A program made the position numbers and the translations under genes. 64,000 nt of DNA from Chryseobacterium suipulveris (GTDB lineage: Bacteria; Bacteroidota; Bacteroidia; Flavobacteriales; Weeksellaceae): positions 1,017,501-1,081,500 of the forward strand of contig NZ_CP094532.1 in assembly GCF_022811685.1 (NCBI RefSeq), in the 5' to 3' direction. Shown piece after piece: positions 34,686 to 41,714 of this stretch. The notes under the pieces are model-generated. The model did not search any database, was not told the DNA's origin, and worked only from the letters and a program-made list of their open reading frames with translations. Numbering within the stretch: position 1 is the first letter of the stretch; every line of letters begins with the position of its first letter.

Positions 34686-35576
34686 TCATAAATCAATTTT
34701 TCCCCTAAACACCTGTTTCGCGGGTCCTTCTAACCAAATATTTTTAAAGGAATCCCCGTCTTTATCGGCATATACTTTCAGGTTTCCGCCGAGAACTTTC
34801 ACTTTGACAGAGGTTTGGTTTTTGTCCTTCATAAAAACCAACGCAGAAGCGGTGACTCCCGTTCCGCAGCTGTAGGTCTCGTCTTCCACGCCGCGTTCGT
34901 AGGTTCTTACGAAGATTTCGCCATCCGAGATTTCTTCGGCAAAGTTCACATTGATTCCTTCAGTTTTGTAAGTCGCAGAATTTCTTATTTCGTTACCGTT
35001 CGTATAAACTTCATAGTTTTCGACATCGTCCACAAATTTCACGAAATGTGGAGAACCAGTGTTCAGCTCAAAATTTCCGTCGAGGTTCTTAATGGAGTTC
35101 ACGTCGCCCATTTTCAGCTTCACAATACCGTTTTTAATCTCGGCTTCGTGTAATCCGTCAATGGCGATAAAGGTTGTTCTGTCCTCGAAAATATCCAGGA
35201 AGTGGGCAAAAGCCACGATACATCTTCCGCCGTTTCCGCACATGGTGCTTTCGTTTCCGTCGGAATTGTAGTACACCATTTTGAAATCAGGAAATTCTGA
35301 AATTGCTCCCTTTAGGGTCGGGGTAAATATTTCAGAGTTTTCGGATTGTACTTCATTAGCTGAAGAATCTGGATCAGCAACTTTTTTTTCCTCAATCCTA
35401 AAGGATGAAAAAGTTTCTGTTGCATTCTCAAGAAGGATCAAGCCGTCGCCGCCGATTCCGAATCTTCGGTCGCACAGTTTCTCGATCAGCGCTCTGTCTT
35501 TCGGGAACTGCAGGTCGCGGTTGTCGATCATCACGAAGTCGTTTCCTGTTCCCTGATATTTAAAAAATTCCATCAT
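34686..35576 (-). CDS. dapF: diaminopimelate epimerase with an in-frame insertion
   Basis: DapF interconverts LL- and meso-diaminopimelate for lysine and peptidoglycan synthesis. The N-terminus (FFKYQGTGNDFVMIDNRDL), the first catalytic Cys in MCGNGGRC near residue 114, and the second in TYSCGTGVTASAL near residue 250 are all present. At 296 residues it is about 40 longer than I expect for the family in Flavobacteriia. The extra residues, roughly 52-98, lie between GDGLILLEN and FKMVYYNSDGNEST, normally near neighbours. This insert is encoded by DNA matching the CTCCCTTTAGGG repeat family and keeps the frame. The enzyme probably still works, since the active-site blocks are intact. Confidence 0.9.
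   Translation of the reverse strand: MMEFFKYQGTGNDFVMIDNRDLQFPKDRALIEKLCDRRFGIGGDGLILLENATETFSSFRIEEKKVADPDSSANEVQSENSEIFTPTLKGAISEFPDFKMVYYNSDGNESTMCGNGGRCIVAFAHFLDIFEDRTTFIAIDGLHEAEIKNGIVKLKMGDVNSIKNLDGNFELNTGSPHFVKFVDDVENYEVYTNGNEIRNSATYKTEGINVNFAEEISDGEIFVRTYERGVEDETYSCGTGVTASALVFMKDKNQTSVKVKVLGGNLKVYADKDGDSFKNIWLEGPAKQVFRGKIDL
35283..35425 (-). repeat. CTCCCTTTAGGG repeat inserted in frame inside dapF, copy 5
   Basis: On the plus strand CTCCCTTTAGGGTCGGGGT (35306-35324) differs by one base from the arms at 8071 and 6200. The inverted partner CCTCAATCCTAAAGGATG lies at 35390-35407. The arms are arranged inside-out compared with copy 1. The segment adds about 47 codons without a stop. Confidence 0.8.
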
Positions 35577-35621
35577 AAAAAAAGCGGAAAAATCCGCTGT
35601 TGAATTGGGTTTGCAAAGATA
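35577..35621 (-). promoter_or_regulatory. dapF leader: TATCTTTG box and terminator-like hairpin before the ATG
   Basis: On the minus strand TATCTTTG (35621-35614) matches TAnnTTTG. Downstream of it, AGCGGA-TTTT-TCCGCT followed by seven T bases lies directly against the dapF start. A transcript from this box would meet a terminator-like structure before translation begins, so it could act as an attenuator. Alternatively it ends read-through from the broken reductase gene. Confidence 0.45.
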
Positions 35622-35714
35622 CTTATTTCGTGGGAAACCGCGAAGGGGAGCGGTGTTAAAGTAATCACAAAAATGAGAGAGAGATAAGGTGTTCGAGATT
35701 CGGAAAAGATCAAC

Positions 35715-36641
35715 TTAGGAAGTATTGGAAATCTTCACTACTATATTGCCCTTTTTCCTTTCCGTGTCCACATATCGGTGTGCTGCCACAATTTCGTCGA
35801 GCGTAAAAATCTGGTCAATCACGGGACTGAGTTTGTTGGTGGTGAACATCTCTTTCAAAAACTCGAGCTGTTCCACGCTTTCTGATGCGACTTCGAGTCC
35901 GCCGACGGTTTTGTAGATTCCCTTTTCCTTGAGTAGTTTCCTTGCGGTTTTTCTGTCGAGTTTTCCGACGGCGTCAAAAACGATGTCGAATTTTTTTTGG
36001 AGTTTTTCCAAGCTTCCATCACGGTAGTCGATTTGCTCATCCGAACCGAGACTTTTTACCAGATCGAAATTTGTCCGGCTGCAAACTGCGGTGACATTTT
36101 TTCCAAAATACTTCGCGACCTGTACCGCGGAAGTCCCGACAGAACCCGTTGCTCCATAAACTAAAACGTCTTGAACGCTATCATTTCTGATTTCCGCTTT
36201 TTCAAGAAAATAAATGGCGGAAGTTCCACCAAACACGATTGCCGCCGCATCTTCGAATGTTGAGTTTTCTGGTTTTAAAGCAATGACGGAACTTTCCTTT
36301 AAAGCAATGTATTCCGCATAAGCTCCAAATCGGAAACCGGTCATTGCAAAAATCTCGTCTCCTTTTTTGAACTTTGAGCATTTGTCGCCGACTTCTTCCA
36401 CAATCCCCGAAACAACGGTTCCAAGAACAGGTTTCCGCGGTTTCGAAAATCCGAGTGCAAAACGCAACACCAGTTTCAGGACACCTCCAACTTTCAATCC
36501 TCATATTCTCACATCTCCCGAATTGAAGGTACTTGCCATCACTTTTACCAGGACCTCATTTTCTCCAAGAACAGGTTTTGGTACTTCACGAATTTCTAAA
36601 ACTTCGGGTGGTCCATATCGGGTGCAGACAGCGGCTTTCAT
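35715..36641 (-). pseudogene. zinc-free MDR-type NAD(P)-dependent alcohol dehydrogenase/quinone reductase, interrupted by a stop codon
   Basis: Reading from the ATG at 36641 gives MKAAVCTRYGPPEVLEIREV and then ASTFNSGDVRI. A TGA stop follows at 36503-36501, after which the same frame resumes with GLKVGGVLKLVLRFALGFSK. Intact relatives read GDVRIRGL here, so the stop probably came from a CGA arginine codon by one C-to-T change. The rest is an intact medium-chain reductase: VVSGIVEEVGDKCSKFKKGD, the NAD(P) motif VLVYGATGSVGTSAVQVAK, and the C-terminal EIVAAHRYVDTERKKGNIVV. Internal restart at the TTG at 36497 would lose 48 residues of the catalytic domain. Confidence 0.8.
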
Positions 36642-36744
36642 AAATTAAGTTTTGGGCTAAATTAGAGAATCTGAAGAAACTGTTTGTTAATGTAACTTTA
36701 AGAAAAGCAAAAGATTACTTGATTTGGGTTTAGATTTTTATTGT

Positions 36745-36899
36745 AACGCAAAGATTTTTTTTCAACACGCAAAATTGAGTTAAGCAAAGAATACGGATAA
36801 ATCCGCGGATTAAGCGACCGCTTCATCAACTCGCCTTTGGCGGAAAAAACTTTGCATCTCTTTAAAGTAAGGCAGTCTTTTTGAATAAATCTTTGTGTG
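36745..36899 (+). repeat. ~150-bp element with terminal inverted repeats, copy B
   Basis: The element begins AACGCAAAGATTT and ends AAATCTTTGTGTG. Internal hairpins are CGGATAAATCCG, AAGCGACCGCTT and CGCCTTTGGCG. It closely matches copy A at 15015-15164. It fills most of the 338-bp gap 36642-36979; nothing coding was seen there. Confidence 0.78.
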
Positions 36900-36979
36900 A
36901 TAAAATTTTAAACTGTTGCTTTTTCTTGCAGTTACAGTTCATCTAATTATTTTATTCCTAGTGTAAAAATAATCATAGA

Positions 36980-37654
36980 TCAAATCTGTGAGTTCGGCTT
37001 TTTCAAATTCCTCTTCCATTCAAACAAGCCGATGATCGCCATTACCGTAAAAACCAGGTATTGAATCGAGGTAATTCCCAAACCTTTGTAAATCATCATC
37101 GGAATACAGATGATGTCGCCGATAATCCAGAAAATCCAGTTTTCTACCTTTCTTTTCGCCATTAACCACATTCCAACCAGAAAAATTGCGGTGGTCACTA
37201 CATCGAGCCAGTTCGCCCAGTCGAGATGATAAAGTCCGAGATCTACGTCCTTCATCGAAAATCGGTTGTCAATCCACGGTTTGTAGTAGTAAACCAGTGT
37301 CACCAGAAACAAACTGATGATAAATAAGATTGCAGAAATCGCCCATTCCTTTTTCGTTGCCCATGAAACTTCCACATGGATGTGGTCCTCCGAACTTTTT
37401 GCCCACAAAATCCAGCCGTAAACGCTCATCACGGTGTAGTAGAAATTGATCATCATGTCGCCGAGAAGTCCGAAATTGAACAGGATGTAAACATACAGCG
37501 CAGTGGAAATAATGCCTGTCGGGTAAACCCAGATGTTCTTCCTGATCGAAAAATAGACACTCAGAATTCCGAAGAAAGTCGCAACCGCTTCCAGAAAAAT
37601 CTGAAAGTTGGTGTAGGATTCATAAGGTTTCAGAAAGAGCTCGTGGAAATTCAT
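36980..37654 (-). CDS. pnuC: PnuC family nicotinamide riboside (or related vitamin) transporter
   Basis: This 224-residue inner-membrane protein has about seven hydrophobic segments and the PnuC pattern: EAVATFFGILSVYFSIRKNI near residue 22, WVYPTGIISTALYVYILFN near residue 42, and YGWILWAK near residue 80. A C-terminal NWIFWIIGDIICIPMMIYKG lies near residue 170. PnuC proteins import nicotinamide riboside by facilitated diffusion. Some Bacteroidota homologues carry thiamine or riboflavin instead. I see no riboswitch upstream; a TATCTTTG box lies right before the ATG, leaving no room for one. Confidence 0.88.
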   Translation of the reverse strand: MNFHELFLKPYESYTNFQIFLEAVATFFGILSVYFSIRKNIWVYPTGIISTALYVYILFNFGLLGDMMINFYYTVMSVYGWILWAKSSEDHIHVEVSWATKKEWAISAILFIISLFLVTLVYYYKPWIDNRFSMKDVDLGLYHLDWANWLDVVTTAIFLVGMWLMAKRKVENWIFWIIGDIICIPMMIYKGLGITSIQYLVFTVMAIIGLFEWKRNLKKPNSQI

Positions 37655-37659
37655 GCGAC

Positions 37660-37667
37660 CAAAGATA
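37660..37667 (-). promoter_or_regulatory. putative -7 promoter box TATCTTTG upstream of pnuC
   Basis: On the minus strand TATCTTTG ends five bases before the pnuC ATG, suggesting a leaderless or near-leaderless transcript. Confidence 0.5.
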
Positions 37668-37717
37668 GCGAAAAAGAGGGTTTGATTTGTTTGAGGTTTG
37701 GGATTTGAGGTTTGAGA

Positions 37718-37808
37718 TTTGAGGTTGTTTGAAGTTATTTGAGGTTGTTTGAAATTGTTTGAAGTTATTTGAGGTTGTTTGAAGTTATTTGAGGTTGTTT
37801 GAACCGGT
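37718..37808. repeat. 10-bp minisatellite TTTGAGGTTG/TTTGAAGTTA
   Basis: About nine head-to-tail 10-bp units alternate between TTTGAGGTTG and TTTGAAGTTA. The reverse complement (CAACCTCAAA type) recurs at 47611, 53833 and 62395. Confidence 0.85.
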
Positions 37809-37841
37809 TTTTAGGTCGATGATCATCAATTGCTAATTGTT

Positions 37842-38060
37842 GGAACGAGATAAAGCAATTTCTAACATGAAAATTAGAAAATGGTTTTTGCGCCATTGTC
37901 TGTCTTTGTTAAACGAAGTGCCTTTGCCTCCATCTTTTTCTATTATTAAATGGAATCGGCGAATCTGCGATTTGTTTGTCTTAAAAATCGGAAGCATTTT
38001 GAAGAGAATTCCTTGTCTGGCTTTGCGAGTAATGGAATTTTGTAAGAAAAAACATCTGTA
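37842..38060 (+). repeat. interspersed element with core TGGAATCGGCGAATCTGCGA
   Basis: A 27-bp stretch at 37951-37977 is identical to 43777-43803, and similarity extends on both sides (TTTTTGC ... TTTGTCT ... CCTTT ... ATCTTTTT). It occupies most of the 461-bp gap 37655-38115. A small open frame here (MLERDKAISNMKIRKW...) is not supported by homology. Confidence 0.7.
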
Positions 38061-38115
38061 ACACTTGTCACACATTAATCATTAAGAATTCTCTAATTTT
38101 GAAAAAAGTACCAAA

Positions 38116-38694
38116 ATGAAAAAGATCATTCTCATCGCTTCCGTTTTTTTGTTGGCGGTTCAGTGTTCGGAAAACCAATCGGAAACTTCTGTATCTCCTA
38201 CACAAACAAAAACCGCAACCACCGAAATCAGCACCGATTCCCTGAAGAATTACGCCGGGGAAACCAAGAAACTCCTCGTGAAAAACCTTACCCAGAAAAT
38301 AGAGGAGGGTGGAGCTGAAAACGCCCTCGAATTCTGCAATATCGAGGCAATGCCGCTCACCAAATCCATGTCGGAAAAACATGGGCTGCAAATCAGCAGA
38401 GTGACCGACAAACCGAGGAATTCCTCAAACCTTGCCAATGACGAGGAGCTGAAACTTATCGAAAAATACAAGCAGCAGATTTTGGCAGGCGAAACTTTGG
38501 CGCCCACAAGAACTGCAACGCATTATTACGAACCGCTCGTCACCAACGCGATGTGTCTGCAATGTCACGGCGAGAAAGGAAAAAACATCCAAACGAAAAC
38601 CCTGGAAAAAATCGCGCAGCTTTATCCTAATGATTTGGCGACCGGCTACAAAGAAAATGAGGTGCGCGGATTGATCAGCATTAAGACTAATTAG
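38116..38694 (+). CDS. DUF3365 (Tll0287-like) haem-binding lipoprotein
   Basis: This 192-residue lipoprotein (signal ending LLAVQC) carries the DUF3365 fold and one c-type haem motif, CLQCH, near residues 148-152. Supporting blocks are GGAENALEFCNIEAMPLTKS near residue 55, RVTDKPRNSSNLANDEE near residue 95 and a C-terminal TGYKENEVRGLISIKTN. Proteins of this kind are periplasmic mono-haem sensors or electron carriers. Function in this organism is unknown. It is divergent from pnuC and separated from the OsmC gene by a hairpin. Confidence 0.8.
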   Translation: MKKIILIASVFLLAVQCSENQSETSVSPTQTKTATTEISTDSLKNYAGETKKLLVKNLTQKIEEGGAENALEFCNIEAMPLTKSMSEKHGLQISRVTDKPRNSSNLANDEELKLIEKYKQQILAGETLAPTRTATHYYEPLVTNAMCLQCHGEKGKNIQTKTLEKIAQLYPNDLATGYKENEVRGLISIKTN

Positions 38695-38754
38695 CAGACT
38701 TTGAAACCGAATTTCAGGAATTCAATATCCTGACTGTTTTAATTTTTTAATGCA

Positions 38755-38779
38755 GAAGCCCCGGAAATTCCGGGGCTTC
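38755..38779. terminator. GC-rich hairpin between convergent DUF3365 and OsmC genes
   Basis: GAAGCCCCGG and CCGGGGCTTC pair around AAATT. T-runs are weak, but the position between convergent genes supports a bidirectional terminator. Confidence 0.65.
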
Positions 38780-38811
38780 AACGTGATTAAAATATGAAAT
38801 AACCTACTCTC

Positions 38812-39246
38812 TTAAACAGTTAGAATAGTGGGTTTCATGGTGATTTTTGATTTCACTGAGTTGGAAATCAAGCAAGCTGCTTCTGATTTTTGAAGCACCC
38901 GTTCTGCTTTTTCTTTGTCTGCCTCATTCACGATCGTTACGGTCGGTTCCAGAATCACCTCGGTCATCAGGAATTTTCCTTCCACCTGCTCGAGTTTTCC
39001 GGAGGATTTACATTTAAAGCCGGTGAATTCAAGTCGCGAATTTTCTGCAATCGCAAGAAAGGTCGTCATCAGACAGCTCGAAACTGCAGCGGTGAAAAGA
39101 TGTTCCGGAGACCAGATATTCTCAACTCCTTTCGGAAACTGCGGCGGAGTTGCGATTTCTACTTTCTCTGAAAGTTCTGGAGAAGACATTTCTCCCAACC
39201 GGTCATTTTTCCAGTTGATATCTATGGTATAAAAGTGCGGATCCAT
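38812..39246 (-). CDS. OsmC family protein
   Basis: OsmC/Ohr-type proteins reduce organic peroxides or protein persulfides using two reactive cysteines. This 144-residue sequence has the expected pattern: a Glu-containing WSPEHLFTAAVSSCLMTTFL near residue 43 supplies the first Cys, and QKSEAACLISNSVKSKI near residue 118 supplies the second. It follows the rhodanese gene by four bases on the same strand, so the two are co-transcribed. The pairing suggests a sulfur or persulfide role (inference). Confidence 0.85.
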   Translation of the reverse strand: MDPHFYTIDINWKNDRLGEMSSPELSEKVEIATPPQFPKGVENIWSPEHLFTAAVSSCLMTTFLAIAENSRLEFTGFKCKSSGKLEQVEGKFLMTEVILEPTVTIVNEADKEKAERVLQKSEAACLISNSVKSKITMKPTILTV

Positions 39247-39250
39247 TTTC

Positions 39251-39562
39251 TTAGATTTTATTGTTTAAACTCATCCATCCTCCGCCGTTGTACACCTGTG
39301 TGTAACCTGCATTGGCGAGAATGCTTTTTGCATTTGCGCTTCTCATTCCTGATGCGCAGCACGTGATGATCGGTTTGTTTTTGTCCTTCAGTCGCGAAAG
39401 GTTATTCTTTAGCTGATCCACGGGAATATTGATGGAATTCTTGATGTGTCCACCGGAAAATTCGCCTTTGCTTCGAACATCCACAATGATCGCTCCTTTT
39501 TTCACTAAATCTGCGAAATCGGTTTTCTCAAGACCGAAAAGGGATTTAATAGTATCTAACAT
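39251..39562 (-). CDS. single-domain rhodanese-like sulfurtransferase
   Basis: This 103-residue protein is one rhodanese module: KKGAIIVDVRSKGEFSGGHI near residue 21, SINIPVDQLKNNL and the active-site loop ITCCASGMRSANA near residue 67, with the persulfide-carrying Cys in C-A-S-G-M-R. It ends AGYTQVYNGGGWMSL. Such proteins move sulfane sulfur. It is the first gene of a unit with the OsmC gene, and a TAATTTTG box lies upstream. Confidence 0.88.
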   Translation of the reverse strand: MLDTIKSLFGLEKTDFADLVKKGAIIVDVRSKGEFSGGHIKNSINIPVDQLKNNLSRLKDKNKPIITCCASGMRSANAKSILANAGYTQVYNGGGWMSLNNKI

Positions 39563-39590
39563 AATTTTGGGTTTTATTAAATTATTACCG

Positions 39591-39598
39591 CAAAATTA
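39591..39598 (-). promoter_or_regulatory. putative -7 promoter box TAATTTTG of the rhodanese-OsmC unit
   Basis: On the minus strand TAATTTTG fits TAnnTTTG, 28 bases before the rhodanese ATG. Confidence 0.45.
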
Positions 39599-39630
39599 GG
39601 TTCATTGAAAATGCTACACCGTAACTAAAG

Positions 39631-40239
39631 TTACATAAGCAGGATTTTATTTCGGGAGAGTTTCAGGATCTGCTCTTTTTCCAGCTGTTTCAGTACGCGA
39701 CTCGTGGCTTCGCGCGTGATTCCGAGTTCGTCGGCAATCTGTTGGTGGGTTACCGAAAGTTCTTTTGAATGATACAGCTGCGATTTTTGCCGGAGGAGAT
39801 GCAGGATTCTGGCGTCCGCTTTCTGGAAGGCGACTGCATTAACCACTTCCAGGAGTTCTTCAAATCTTTTTTGGTAAAGCGTAAAGATAAAGTCTGTCCA
39901 CTCAGGATATTTTTTCACCCAATCTTTGGCTTTGTCGACAGGAATCATCATGATTTCGGCGGCTTCTTCCACCACCGCCTTGATTTTGGAGGTTTCGTTC
40001 TTCATTCCCGCCAAGATCGAAACGATGCAGCTTTCACCGGGAGTCAGGTAATAGAGCAGGATTTCTCTGCCGTCTTCCTCGGTTCTGATCACTTTGATGC
40101 TCCCGGAAACCACTACCGGAATGCTTTTGATATAGGAATCCATATTCACGATCACGTCCCCGGAACGAAAACTTCTGAGGTTGCCCGATTCCACAATTTC
40201 TCTCTGTAAATCCGACTGGAAAATGTCCTTTAAAATCAT
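39631..40239 (-). CDS. Crp/Fnr family transcriptional regulator
   Basis: This 202-residue regulator has an N-terminal cyclic-nucleotide-type beta-roll (SFRSGDVIVNMDSYIKSIPV, YLTPGESCIVSILAG) and a C-terminal winged helix-turn-helix. The recognition region LSVTHQQIADELGITREATS lies near residue 160. There is no N-terminal Cys cluster, so it is not a classical Fnr iron-sulfur sensor; a Cys sits in PGESCIV. It is encoded 68 bp upstream of the rhodanese-OsmC pair on the same strand. It may regulate them, a common arrangement, but this is inference. Confidence 0.88.
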   Translation of the reverse strand: MILKDIFQSDLQREIVESGNLRSFRSGDVIVNMDSYIKSIPVVVSGSIKVIRTEEDGREILLYYLTPGESCIVSILAGMKNETSKIKAVVEEAAEIMMIPVDKAKDWVKKYPEWTDFIFTLYQKRFEELLEVVNAVAFQKADARILHLLRQKSQLYHSKELSVTHQQIADELGITREATSRVLKQLEKEQILKLSRNKILLM

Positions 40240-40295
40240 TCTTTAAAGTTAAGCAATTAAAAAATATTTTGTTGGACAGAATGCGGCAAATGAAG

Positions 40296-41375
40296 TCATA
40301 TCTCAAAAATTTTCGACTCCTCATTGATCCTTTTCACCACGCTTTCTGTTCTTTCGCGGTGCGTGTCGGTAATGAAAATCTGACCGAAATTTTCCTTGTT
40401 CACAAGTTCGATCAGTTGCGAAACCCGCGAATCGTCGAGTTTGTCGAAGATGTCGTCCAAAAGCAGGATCGGCGTTTTTCCCGTCAATTCTTTAATTCTG
40501 GTCATTTGCGAAAGTTTCAGCGCGATGAGAAACGATTTCTGTTGTCCCTGACTTCCAGTTTTTTTTAGCGGAAAACCATTCATTTCAAAGAGCAGGTCGT
40601 CTTTGTGCGTTCCGCGTGAAGTGTAGGTGAGGATGCGATCCTTCTCAAGATTTTCTTTAATGAGAATTTCAAAACTGTTTTCAGCCAAATCGGATTGGTA
40701 TATTACCGAAACTTTTTCGTTTCCGTTAGAAATAATCTGGTAATAATTCTGAATTAATGGTGCAACAGAACCGATGAATTCTCGTCTTTTATTAAAAATT
40801 TTTATTCCAAATTTAATGAGCGGTTCGTTGTAGATTTCTAAACTTTCGCTGTCGAAGAATCGGTTTTTGGCAAAGTTTTTCAAAAGTGCATTTCTCTGCT
40901 GAACGGTTTTTTGATATTGAATCAGCGTGAAAAGGTATTCGGAATCGGTCTGCGAAATCATCGAGTCGAGGAACTTTCTGCGGCTTTCTCCCGAATCGGA
41001 AATCAGGTTCGAATCGTAGGGCGAAATAATCACACTCGGCAAAAAACCAATGTGGTCCGCAATTCTATCGTAGGGTTTATCGTTTTTTTTAATGATTTTC
41101 TTCGCTTCTTTCGGCTGCTGGATTTTAATGATATTCTCCTTTTCCCCATCAAAAATTTCACCGTCGATGGCAAAGAAATCTTCACCGTTCTTGATATTGT
41201 TAAAGTCGGTATTTCCCAGGAAAGATTTTCCCACGGAAAGATAGTGAAGCGCATCCAGAACATTGGTTTTCCCGACGCCGTTGTTTCCGACAAAGCAGTT
41301 GATCTGCGGCGAAAATTCAAACGATTTCTGCGAATGGTTTTTAAAGTTGGCGAGCGTAAGTTTTTGGATGATCAT
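40296..41375 (-). CDS. recF: DNA replication and repair protein RecF
   Basis: RecF is an SMC-like ATPase that helps load RecA at gaps via RecR. The 359-residue protein has the Walker A motif VGNNGVGKTNVLDAL near residue 29. The ABC signature is in KKTGSQGQQKSFLIALKLSQ near residue 270, and Walker B is in PILLLDDIFDKLDDSR near residue 299. Length is normal. The region upstream of its ATG is repeat-filled. Confidence 0.93.
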   Translation of the reverse strand: MIIQKLTLANFKNHSQKSFEFSPQINCFVGNNGVGKTNVLDALHYLSVGKSFLGNTDFNNIKNGEDFFAIDGEIFDGEKENIIKIQQPKEAKKIIKKNDKPYDRIADHIGFLPSVIISPYDSNLISDSGESRRKFLDSMISQTDSEYLFTLIQYQKTVQQRNALLKNFAKNRFFDSESLEIYNEPLIKFGIKIFNKRREFIGSVAPLIQNYYQIISNGNEKVSVIYQSDLAENSFEILIKENLEKDRILTYTSRGTHKDDLLFEMNGFPLKKTGSQGQQKSFLIALKLSQMTRIKELTGKTPILLLDDIFDKLDDSRVSQLIELVNKENFGQIFITDTHRERTESVVKRINEESKIFEI

Positions 41376-41392
41376 TAATTGAAGTTCTTTAC

Positions 41393-41450
41393 GAAGGAAA
41401 TTTCTGCTTCTTAGATTTAATGGTAAAGAAATTTTCCGACATCATATTTT
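41393..41450 (+). repeat. degenerate CTCCCTTTAGGG-type element, copy 6
   Basis: GAAGGAAATTTC ... GGTAAAGAAATTTTCCGAC and ATCATATTTTTT match the flanks of the right arm in copies 1-4. The central CTCCCTTTAGGG has decayed. Confidence 0.5.
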
Positions 41451-41483
41451 TTTAAACTTGGTGCGCATTTGGAGTTCTTTCAA

Positions 41484-41630
41484 AACGCAAAGGTTTACTA
41501 TTATTTAGCTTATGATTAGAAAGCAAAGATGACGAATAAATTCGTTTTGAAGCTTTCTCTTAATCAAATTCGCTTGCGAATTCTTTCTTTGCTCTCTAAA
41601 TTTCTCGTTTTTAGTATAAATCTTTGCGTG
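41484..41630 (+). repeat. ~150-bp element with terminal inverted repeats, copy C
   Basis: The element begins AACGCAAAGGTTTA and ends TAAATCTTTGCGTG. Hairpins CGAATAAATTCG and TTCGCTTGCGAA take the place of CGGATAAATCCG and the CGCC/GGCG hairpin of copies A and B. It fills most of the 339-bp gap 41376-41714; no gene was seen there. Confidence 0.7.
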
Positions 41631-41714
41631 AAAAATACGCTATTTTTAAAAGTAATAATCAAACTTGACTATCACCAAAAATTTCAGTAAAGGTAAAGAT
41701 TTCTGCCGAGAATC

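Noticed and set aside
37655..37720. Riboswitch upstream of pnuC
   Set aside because: The promoter-like box lies within a few bases of the ATG, leaving no leader, and no conserved NAD or TPP riboswitch core was seen.
37718..37808. Possible CRISPR array
   Set aside because: Units are 10 bp, contiguous and without spacers; no cas genes are present. The same applies to the satellites at 53833, 59023 and 62570.
37837..38061. Small open frame in the gap before the DUF3365 gene
   Set aside because: It lies inside an interspersed repeat shared with 43777 and has no homology or start signal.
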